Origin: Curtobacterium sp. 'Ferrero'
GTDB taxonomy: Bacteria > Actinomycetota > Actinomycetes > Actinomycetales > Microbacteriaceae
Assembly (NCBI RefSeq): GCF_002412165.1
Contig: NZ_NXIA01000002.1
Location: 62,001-126,000, forward strand
Reading direction: 5' to 3'
Length of the DNA stretch: 64,000 bases
Shown: in pieces, positions 58,454-64,000 of the stretch
Numbering within the stretch: the first letter of the stretch is position 1
Layout of the letters: each line of letters begins with the position of its first letter
Notes under the pieces: generated by a model
Database searches by the model: none
What the model was told of the DNA's origin: nothing
What the model saw: the letters and a program-made list of their open reading frames with translations, nothing else
Program-made: the position numbers and the translations under genes

Positions 58454-59454
58454 CCGACCCCGTCGCCGTCCCCGGCGGCCGGGCGACGATCATCGACGTC
58501 GCCGCGGCGGCCGGGGTCTCGCGGCAGACGGTCACCCGCGCGATGAACGGCATGCCCGGCATCAGCGCGGCGACGAAGGAACGCGTCCTGGCCGTCGCGG
58601 AGCAGCTCGCGTACCGTCCGTCGCGGTTCGGCCGCGGACTCGTCACGGGCGGTGACCACCAGCTCGGTCTCGTCGTGAACGACCTCCGCAACCCCTACTC
58701 GCCGCAGCTGGCCTCCGCCGTGTACCGGCTCGCGGCCGAGCAGGGCTGGAACGTGATGCTCGCGGACACGACGCTCGCCGGGGACGCCGACCGCATCGTC
58801 CAGGCGCTCGGTGCCCAGACGGACGTCGTGATCGGCTACCTCGGCAACCGGCGTGAGCGGTGGAACGCACTCCTCGGACCCGTGCCCATGGTCGAGCTCG
58901 ACCCGTCGGACGACCCACCGACGGCCGCGGTGTGGATCGATCCGGCCGAGTCGATCGAGGCGCTCGCCGACCACCTCGTCGAGACCGGGGTCCGCCACCC
59001 GGTCGTGCTCGACAACTCGCAGCCAGGACGACCGAGTGCCCGTGGTGCGCTCATGCTCGACGCGCTGCAGCGACGCGGCTACTTGCCGGAACTCGTGCAC
59101 GGACCGCACGGCACCGCGGAGTGCGGCGCCGAGGAGACGGTGCGCATCCTGGCGCGGCGCCGTCGGCTCGACGCGGTCCTCGCCTTCAACGACGTGATGG
59201 CGCTCGGCGTCCTGCAGGCGTGCCGCCGCGCCGGCGTCGACGTCCCCGGAGACGTCAAGGTGGTCGGCGTCGACGGGCTGCCGCTGGGGGCGCTCGCCTC
59301 GCCGACGTTGACGACCCTCGCCGTCGACCTCGACGCCGTCGCCCGCGAGGCCCTGGACCTCGCGCTGGGGATGCTCGACGGGTCGTCGCCGCGGAGCGGG
59401 CCGACGGTGCAGCGCACCGTGCGGCACCGGCTGCTGCTGCGCGAGAGCGCCTAG
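58432..59454 (+). CDS. LacI family transcriptional regulator
   Basis: A 340-residue regulator. The HTH is TIIDVAAAAGVSRQTVTRAMNG (about residues 20-41) with hinge AYRPSRFGRGL; the periplasmic-binding-protein-like effector domain starts at HQLGLVVNDLRNPYSP. The ATG at 58432 lies inside the 3' end of the fusion gene. It most likely binds the two CGTGAA-type operators between the divergent importer and oxidoreductase genes, responding to the imported sugar. Confidence 0.92.
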   Translation: MAGPPRLTDPVAVPGGRATIIDVAAAAGVSRQTVTRAMNGMPGISAATKERVLAVAEQLAYRPSRFGRGLVTGGDHQLGLVVNDLRNPYSPQLASAVYRLAAEQGWNVMLADTTLAGDADRIVQALGAQTDVVIGYLGNRRERWNALLGPVPMVELDPSDDPPTAAVWIDPAESIEALADHLVETGVRHPVVLDNSQPGRPSARGALMLDALQRRGYLPELVHGPHGTAECGAEETVRILARRRRLDAVLAFNDVMALGVLQACRRAGVDVPGDVKVVGVDGLPLGALASPTLTTLAVDLDAVAREALDLALGMLDGSSPRSGPTVQRTVRHRLLLRESA

Positions 59455-59493
59455 CGGACCACCTGGTCGGGCGATCCGCCCGGACTGCCGTAC

Positions 59494-59541
59494 GGCGGAC
59501 GGGAGGCACGTGGCGGCGCCGCCACGCGCCTCCCGCCCGTC
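59494..59541 (+). terminator. terminator with GGGAGGCACG stem
   Basis: GGCGGACGGGAGGCACGTGGCGGC (24 bases) folds on its near complement directly after it, with two mismatches and no real loop beyond the turn. It follows the LacI stop by 40 bases and again carries the recurrent GGGAGGC core. Confidence 0.8.
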
Positions 59542-59543
59542 AT

Positions 59544-59582
59544 TGGTTGCACTTGCAACCATAACCGTCCGGACGGTACACT
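59544..59582 (+). promoter_or_regulatory. MFS promoter with two palindromic operators
   Basis: TGGTTGCACTTGCAACCA (59544-59561, 8-2-8 palindrome) and ACCGTCCGGACGGT (59564-59577, perfect 14-bp palindrome of TetR type) are packed side by side. TTGCAA (59553-59558) and TACACT (59577-59582), spaced 18 bp, are the likely promoter. A bound repressor would cover both elements. Confidence 0.7.
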
Positions 59583-59687
59583 AACGGAGTCCTGACGGGG
59601 CGCGTGACGACACCGCGTCCCGTCTCGTCTGCTGTCCGTCCTGTCGCCGTCGACCTGGTCCGGCTCGAAGTCCTCAGGAGGTCCACC

Positions 59688-61211
59688 GTGTCCGCGCTGC
59701 TCACCAGCCCCATCGCCACCGCCGTCACCGGCAGCCGCGCCCGGCGGTTCGCTGCCCTCGCCGTGCTCATGCTGCCGGTGCTGCTCATCTCGGTCGACAA
59801 CACCGTGCTGAGCTTCGCGCTGCCGTCGATCAGCCGTGCCCTCGACCCGGACGCCACCACGCAGCTCTGGATCGTGGACGCGTACCCGCTCGTGCTCGCC
59901 GGGCTGCTCGTCGTGATGGGGAGCGTCGGCGACCGGATCGGCCGCCGTCGGATCCTGGTGGTCGGCGCGACCGGGTTCGCCTTGTTCTCCGTCGCCGCGG
60001 CGTTCGTCTCGGATGCGTGGATGCTCGTCGCCGCGCGCATCGCGATGGGCGTCTTCGGCGCGATGCTCATGCCGGCCACGCTCTCGATCATCCGCAACGT
60101 CTTCACGGACGCGGGGGAGCGGCGCATGGCGCTCGCGGTCTGGTCGACCATGTTCGCCGCCGGCAACGCGCTCGGCCCGCTCGTCGGTGGCGCGCTGCTC
60201 GCGCACTTCCACTGGGGGAGCGTCTTCCTCGTGGCGGTGCCGATCCTCGTCCTCATGCTCGTCGGCGTGCCGTTCCTCGTGCCGGAGTCGCGCGACCCCG
60301 CGCCCGGTCCCGTCGACGTGACCAGCATGCTGCTGTCGCTCGGTGCGCTCGCCCCGACCGCGTGGGCGATCAAGTCGGTCGTGCACCCCGAGGAGCGTGG
60401 CCTCGCGATCGCCATGCTCGCCGTGGGCGTGCTCTGCGGGATCGCGTTCGTGCGGCGGCAGCTCCGGTCGCGGACGCCGATGCTCGACCTGAAGCTGTTC
60501 CGGAGCACGGCGTTCACCGGCAGCGTGCTCATGAACCTCGCGGCGATGTTCTCGCTGACCGGGTTCCTGTTCTTCATCGCCCAGCACCTGCAGCTCGTCG
60601 CCGGCCTCGACCCGTTCGCGTCCGGCATCGTGCTCGTCCCCGGCTCGGTGCTGACCATCGTCGCCGGGCTCGTGGTCGTGCCGATCGTCGGTCGGATCGC
60701 GCCGCGCTGGGTCGTCGCCGTCGCGCTGCTGTTCTCGGCGGCGGCGTACGGCATGGTCGCGGTCCTCGGCCACCACGCCACGATCGCCGCGCTCGGGTTC
60801 GCGTTCGTGCTGCTCGGCATCGGGATCGGCGCGTCGGAGACGGTCACGAACGACCTCATCATCTCCACCGCTCCGGCTGACAAGGCCGGTGCCGCCTCTG
60901 CCCTGTCGGAGACGGCGTACGAGATCGGTGCCGTGCTCGGGACCGCGGTCCTCGGCACGATCCTCTCGACGGCGTACCGCTCGCACGTGGTGGTCCCGGA
61001 CGGGCTGTCCTCGTCGGCGCACACCGCCGCGCAGGAGACCCTCGGCGGAGCGGTGTCCGCCGCGTCCGAGCTCGGTGGCTCCGCCGGGCAGGCGCTCCTC
61101 GCGTCGGCCCGCGCCGCGTTCGACTCCGGGGTCACCACCACCGGTGCCGTCGCAGCCGTGCTGATGGTCGTCGCGGCAGCCGGGGCGGTCGTCATGCTGC
61201 GCCGCCGCTGA
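59688..61211 (+). CDS. MFS transporter, SmvA/QacA-like DHA2 exporter
   Basis: A 507-residue exporter, 14 spans. The GTG at 59688 has a perfect AGGAGG site. SVDNTVLSFALPSISRAL in span 1 is the characteristic DHA2 motif D1; GDRIGRRRILVVG is motif A; ALGPLVGGALLAHFHWGSVF is motif C. QacA/SmvA/LfrA relatives export cationic biocides and dyes by proton antiport. The promoter carries TetR-type palindromes. The TetR gene at 62756 is the nearest candidate regulator, though not adjacent. Confidence 0.9.
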   Translation: MSALLTSPIATAVTGSRARRFAALAVLMLPVLLISVDNTVLSFALPSISRALDPDATTQLWIVDAYPLVLAGLLVVMGSVGDRIGRRRILVVGATGFALFSVAAAFVSDAWMLVAARIAMGVFGAMLMPATLSIIRNVFTDAGERRMALAVWSTMFAAGNALGPLVGGALLAHFHWGSVFLVAVPILVLMLVGVPFLVPESRDPAPGPVDVTSMLLSLGALAPTAWAIKSVVHPEERGLAIAMLAVGVLCGIAFVRRQLRSRTPMLDLKLFRSTAFTGSVLMNLAAMFSLTGFLFFIAQHLQLVAGLDPFASGIVLVPGSVLTIVAGLVVVPIVGRIAPRWVVAVALLFSAAAYGMVAVLGHHATIAALGFAFVLLGIGIGASETVTNDLIISTAPADKAGAASALSETAYEIGAVLGTAVLGTILSTAYRSHVVVPDGLSSSAHTAAQETLGGAVSAASELGGSAGQALLASARAAFDSGVTTTGAVAAVLMVVAAAGAVVMLRRR

Positions 61212-61304
61212 CGTCGGTCGCCGAGTCGTCCGGGCCCACGGGCCGCCGGTCTGTACGACCACCGAGGCCGCGGCACGCCCGGGATCGGACGAACCTGTGA
61301 ATCG

Positions 61305-61335
61305 TTGACCTCAACCAGGGTTCAGGTCCTACGTT
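61305..61335 (+). promoter_or_regulatory. SoxR/MerR-type promoter with 19-bp spacer
   Basis: TTGACC (61305-61310) and TACGTT (61330-61335) are separated by 19 bp, the long spacer typical of MerR-family activation. The spacer holds ACCTCAACC-AG-GGTTCAGGT (61308-61327), one mismatch from a perfect dyad, which reads CCTCAA-N6-TTCAGG against the SoxR box CCTCAA-N6-TTGAGG. Confidence 0.75.
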
Positions 61336-61340
61336 GGGAC

Positions 61341-61898
61341 GTGGCCGCGAGGGACGCGGCCGATGCGAGGACAGGAACGACCACGACCGAGACAGCCGAC
61401 GCCCCCGTGAACATCGCCGACGCGTACAAGTCGGCATTCCGTGGTCACCCCGCCGGCGTCGCCGTCATCACGGCGGAGGGCCCCGACGGTCCGACCGGTC
61501 TGACGGCCTCGAGCGTCGCGAGCGTCGCGGTCGACCCGCCCGTCCTGGTGTTCTCGCTGTCGACGAACTCCGGTTCCGCCGGCATCGTCCTCGGCGCGCC
61601 CCTGTTCGTGGTGCACCTCGTCGACTCCCTCGGGGTCGGGCTCGCACGGCGGTTCGCGGCCACCGGGAGCCCCGCCGCCGACGACCCGATCTGGGGCACC
61701 CTCCCGAGCGGCGAGCGCTACCTGCCCGGCGCTGCCACAGCATTGCGCTGCCGTCCGCTGTCCACCACGCCGATCGGCTCGTCCACGGTCGTGGTCGCCG
61801 AGGTCCTCGACATCGTCGTCGGCCGCGAGCACGGCGAGCCGCTCGTCTACCACAACCGGGAGTTCCACTCCCTCACCGACCGTTCCCGGCTCACCTGA
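61341..61898 (+). CDS. flavin reductase family protein
   Basis: A protein of 185 residues from GTG 61341, which lies 6 bases after the -10, so the transcript may be leaderless; GTG 61407 (MNIADAYKSAF) is the alternative and gives the bare domain of 163 residues. Family features are YKSAFRGHPAGVAVITAEG, TGLTASSVASVAVDPPVLVFSL (FMN-binding TASSxxSVS-type loop) and FVVHLVDS. It reduces FMN/FAD with NAD(P)H. The SoxR-type promoter in front and sodA 48 bp behind point to a redox-cycling stress operon. Confidence 0.87.
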   Translation: MAARDAADARTGTTTTETADAPVNIADAYKSAFRGHPAGVAVITAEGPDGPTGLTASSVASVAVDPPVLVFSLSTNSGSAGIVLGAPLFVVHLVDSLGVGLARRFAATGSPAADDPIWGTLPSGERYLPGAATALRCRPLSTTPIGSSTVVVAEVLDIVVGREHGEPLVYHNREFHSLTDRSRLT

Positions 61899-61946
61899 GC
61901 CCGGGGACCGCGTTCCGCCAACCACCGATCGAAAGGAAACTCGCAC

Positions 61947-62561
61947 ATGGCCGAGTACACCCTGCCGGAACTGCCGTACGACTACGCGGCGCTCGAGCCG
62001 CACATCAGCGGCAAGATCATGCAGCTGCACCACGACAAGCACCACCAGACGTACGTGACGGGCGCGAACACCGCCCTCGAGCAGCTGGCCGAGGCGCGCG
62101 AGTCGGGCAACCTGGCCAACGTCAACAAGCTCGAGAAGGACCTCGCGTTCAACCTCGGTGGCCACGTCAACCACTCGATCTTCTGGACCAACCTCGGCCC
62201 GGACACGAAGGTCCCGGAGGGCGAGCTCGCCGCCGCGATCGACGAGTTCTTCGGCTCGTTCGAGAAGTTCCAGGCGCAGTTCGCCGCCGTCGCCACCGGC
62301 ATCCAGGGCTCGGGCTGGGCCGTGCTCGCCTGGGACCAGGTCGGCCAGAAGCTCACGACGTTCCAGCTGTTCGACCAGCAGGCGAACGTGCCCCTCGGCG
62401 TCGTGCCGATCTTCATGCTCGACATGTGGGAGCACGCCTTCTACCTCGACTACCTCAACGTCAAGGCGGACTACGTGAAGGCCGTCTGGAACATCGTCGA
62501 CTGGGAGAACGTCGCGGCACGCTTCGCGAACGCGAAGTCGCAGTCGTTCGTCACGCTCTGA
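61947..62561 (+). CDS. sodA: superoxide dismutase, Mn/Fe type
   Basis: A 204-residue SOD. Metal ligands fall in the conserved blocks: [14 protein letters not shown] (His28), [11 protein letters not shown] and [11 protein letters not shown] (Asp and His). [14 protein letters not shown] contains the Gly/Trp pattern used to separate Mn from Fe forms, and looks Mn-preferring. The ATG has GAAAGGAAAC upstream. It removes superoxide in the cytoplasm. It is 48 bp downstream of the flavin reductase with no terminator between, so it may be read from the SoxR-type promoter too. Confidence 0.93.
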   Translation: MAEYTLPELPYDYAALEPHISGKIMQLHHDKHHQTYVTGANTALEQLAEARESGNLANVNKLEKDLAFNLGGHVNHSIFWTNLGPDTKVPEGELAAAIDEFFGSFEKFQAQFAAVATGIQGSGWAVLAWDQVGQKLTTFQLFDQQANVPLGVVPIFMLDMWEHAFYLDYLNVKADYVKAVWNIVDWENVAARFANAKSQSFVTL

Positions 62562-62593
62562 GACGCGTGGTGACGGTCGCCTGAGGCGACCGC

Positions 62594-62645
62594 ACGACGA
62601 ACGGGAGGCGCGGTGCCAGCTGGCACCGCGCCTCCCGTTCGTCGT
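62594..62645 (+). terminator. perfect 52-bp palindromic terminator
   Basis: Twenty-six bases starting ACGACGAACGGGAGGCGCGG are followed directly by their exact complement, so the stem is perfect. It lies 33 bases after sodA, contains the GGGAGGCGCGG core and is the longest perfect palindrome I saw in the window. Confidence 0.92.
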
Positions 62646-62716
62646 GACCCGGCCGTGCGTCGTGACCCAGCCGTGCGTCGTGATCAGGCCGTGCGTCGTG
62701 ACCCAGCCGTGCGTCG
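62641..62716. repeat. 18-bp tandem repeat GTCGTGACCCAGCCGTGC
   Basis: Four full copies start at 62641, 62659, 62677 and 62695 (variants: ACCCGG, ACCCAG, ATCAGG, ACCCAG), with a partial fifth. The array begins inside the terminator palindrome and lies between sodA and the convergent TetR gene. It is not spaced like CRISPR. Confidence 0.88.
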
Positions 62717-62755
62717 GCCCGGGGTCCGTCCCCGTCGCTCGTCCTCGGACGTCGC

Positions 62756-63331
62756 TCACACCGTCGCGAGTTCGACGCTCGCGACGAGGTCGTCCGCGAT
62801 GCCCTGCAGCACCTGGTCGACCTCCGTGCGACCGGGGTCGACGATCGCCGCCCACTGCGCACCGCGTGCGGCGTACACGGCGGCCCGTGCTGCACGCTCG
62901 GCCTCGAAGGCATCCGTGCCGTGCGCGCGGCACCAGGCGGCGACGGCCTCGAGGTGTTCGCGCTGCGCGGTGCGCTCCCGGACGCGTCCGTCGAGCTCCT
63001 CGACGGAACCGAGCTCGAACGACAGCCGGACCGCGAGTGCCCGTTCCGGGTCGTCGAGTCCGCCGAACACGGTGACGAACCACGCCCGCAGGCGTCCATC
63101 GTCGGCGTCCGGTCGGAGCGTGACACCGTCGAGCGATCGGTGGAGGTGCTCGACGACCGCCTGGATCAGTGCCTCGCGGCTGCCGAAGTGGTAGACGATC
63201 GGGTACGCGCTGGTGCCGAGCACCCGGCCGAGGCTGCGGACCGAGACGTCCTCGAGCTTCGTGTCACGGAGGTGGTCGGCGACCTTCGCGACGATCGCCG
63301 GCTTCAGCGTCGGGTCGGGCTTCCTGGGCAT
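62756..63331 (-). CDS. TetR family transcriptional regulator
   Basis: A 191-residue regulator with an HTH in residues about 25-55 (LEDVSVRSLGRVLGTSAYPIVYHFGSREALIQAV) and a helical C-terminal domain (ARAAVYAARGAQWAAIVDPGRTEVDQVL). The ATG is preceded by GGAGGTCCC. Upstream, TAATAT (minus strand, around 63372) is a good -10, and GGACGAATGCATCACACGTCC is a partial dyad. It is a candidate repressor for the exporter at 59688, which has TetR-type palindromes but no adjacent regulator. Confidence 0.88.
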   Translation of the reverse strand: MPRKPDPTLKPAIVAKVADHLRDTKLEDVSVRSLGRVLGTSAYPIVYHFGSREALIQAVVEHLHRSLDGVTLRPDADDGRLRAWFVTVFGGLDDPERALAVRLSFELGSVEELDGRVRERTAQREHLEAVAAWCRAHGTDAFEAERAARAAVYAARGAQWAAIVDPGRTEVDQVLQGIADDLVASVELATV

Positions 63332-63456
63332 GGGACCTCCGGTCTCGGACTGGCATGTGACCATCTGGATATTACCGGACGTGTGATGCATTCGTCCATG
63401 ATGTCCCCAGGTCTGCGAGGATGCGCAGGCAAACCGGAGATTTGCTCGGGTACCCG

Positions 63457-63470
63457 TACACTGAACGGGA
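63457..63470 (+). promoter_or_regulatory. -10 element giving a probably leaderless transcript
   Basis: TACACT (63457-63462) lies 7 bases before the ATG at 63470, and there is no purine-rich ribosome site. Leaderless initiation is common in actinobacteria. No convincing -35 is seen. Confidence 0.4.
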
Positions 63471-64000
63471 TGTCCACCCCCCAGGAGCGCTCCACGACCC
63501 CGTCGCCGCCCGACGGCGTGCGTCGTGTACGCCCGGACCGCAGTCGGCGGCGCGGGGCCGGGAAGCGGTTCCTGGTCATCGGCGACGTCCTCGACGGGGT
63601 GCTCGTCCAGACCTCCGCCGCCTCCACCGGCGACCACGACCCGTCCGCGGTGATCCGCCACCGCATCGTCGGCGCCGGCGGCAACACCGCAACCTGGCTC
63701 GGGTGGCTCGGTGCCGAGGTCGACCTCGTGGCGCGGGTCGGAGTCGACGACGTCTACCGGCACGAGCGTGCGCTCGAGGACGCCGGGGTGCGTCCGCACA
63801 TCCGCTACGACGTCCGTTCGACGACCGGGAGCGTCGTCTCGATGCGGAACGAGCGTGGCCGGACCACGATGTCCGACCCCGCGGCCGCCGGCCGGCTCAC
63901 CGCCTCCGACGTCCCGGTCGAGATCCTCGCACGGGCGGACATCGTGCACCTCACCGGTGCGGGCGTCCTCGCGGGCGGCGGCGCAGATCGGATCGCCGAG
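63470..64000 (+). CDS. PfkB family carbohydrate kinase, N-terminal part
   Basis: The open frame from ATG 63470 runs off the window end after 177 codons. After a 35-residue Arg/Pro-rich extension, KRFLVIGDVLDGVLV starts the ribokinase fold; IVGAGGNTATWLGWLGAEVDLVARVGVDD is the substrate-binding N-terminal signature, followed by IVHLTGAGVLAGG. The catalytic GAGD motif would lie beyond the end. The substrate is unknown. It is divergent from the TetR gene. Confidence 0.85.
   Translation, partial: MSTPQERSTTPSPPDGVRRVRPDRSRRRGAGKRFLVIGDVLDGVLVQTSAASTGDHDPSAVIRHRIVGAGGNTATWLGWLGAEVDLVARVGVDDVYRHERALEDAGVRPHIRYDVRSTTGSVVSMRNERGRTTMSDPAAAGRLTASDVPVEILARADIVHLTGAGVLAGGGADRIAE

Noticed and set aside
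59451-61262. 603-codon minus-strand frame opposite the SmvA-like exporter
   Set aside because: Same antisense artefact; highly charged and repetitive, no motif.

Overview
This is a high-GC (about 70%) actinobacterial chromosome segment. The gene repertoire fits the family Microbacteriaceae, and a Curtobacterium-like organism is my best guess: a Cys-less chaplin-like wall protein with an LAxTG sorting signal, a DUF5997 gene beside a LysR-like gene, an actinobacterial holin-X protein, MSMEG_6728-type and MprF-like proteins, and many GTGA/ATGA stop-start overlaps. The genus is inferred from gene content, not shown. I see no rRNA, tRNA, CRISPR array, insertion sequence or prophage. The window looks like ordinary chromosome with one mildly accessory stretch (about 27.5-35.2 kb).

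Layout. 0-6.4 kb: tandem SGNH hydrolases, an SDR and a divergent flavin (LLM) oxidoreductase, a 3-copy palindromic repeat block, a PNPOx-like stress protein and a PIG-V-like mannosyltransferase. 6.4-13.7 kb: RidA, then an opposite-strand five-gene operon (PLP dehydratase, IclR regulator, PfkB kinase, KDPG aldolase, N-acyl-D-amino-acid deacylase) with a palindromic operator and a divergent MFS porter. Read together these encode a plausible route from an N-acylated amino-sugar acid to pyruvate plus glyceraldehyde 3-phosphate. 14-21.8 kb: EEP nuclease/phosphatase, MetNIQ methionine importer, 2H phosphoesterase, alditol oxidase, DHA2 exporter, acylphosphatase. 21.9-27.5 kb: NrtR-nadA-nadB-nadC-nifS, complete de novo NAD synthesis to nicotinate mononucleotide with its regulator and an Fe-S cysteine desulfurase.

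27.5-35.2 kb: small and hypothetical genes, a stack of hairpins with repeated CCCCCTG loops (candidate structured RNA), a secreted peptide/small membrane protein pair, a poly-G tract, aroQ, a Na+/solute symporter with a good promoter and CRP-like site, a second candidate sRNA with promoter and terminator, and a DUF3800-like gene. 35.2-40.6 kb: VOC protein, a zinc-ligand-less 3-methyladenine glycosylase, DJ-1/PfpI protein, a LysR effector domain without HTH, DUF5997, holin-X, Lrp and ElaA-type GNAT. 40.7-47.9 kb: envelope block (Ala/Pro-rich exported protein, eight-unit chaplin-like wall protein, membrane esterase, MprF-like lysyl-PG synthase).

47.9-50 kb: FMN riboswitch followed by ribE-ribB-ribH, ended by a strong terminator. 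50-52.7 kb: TetR with a self-overlapping operator plus two membrane proteins, a 56-residue membrane protein and another TetR. 52.8-59.5 kb: sugar ABC importer lacking an ATPase, divergent from a Gfo/Idh/MocA-aldo/keto reductase fusion and a LacI regulator; two matching LacI-type operators sit between them. 59.5-64 kb: TetR-box controlled MFS exporter, a SoxR-type promoter (19-bp spacer with CCTCAA-N6-TTCAGG dyad) in front of flavin reductase and sodA, a TetR regulator and the start of a PfkB kinase with a probable leaderless start.

Small-scale structure is rich. A GGGAGGCGCGG core recurs in terminator stems and elsewhere, several tandem repeats lie in 3' flanks, and a second dispersed palindromic repeat is present at 3.8-4.3 kb and 30.5 kb.
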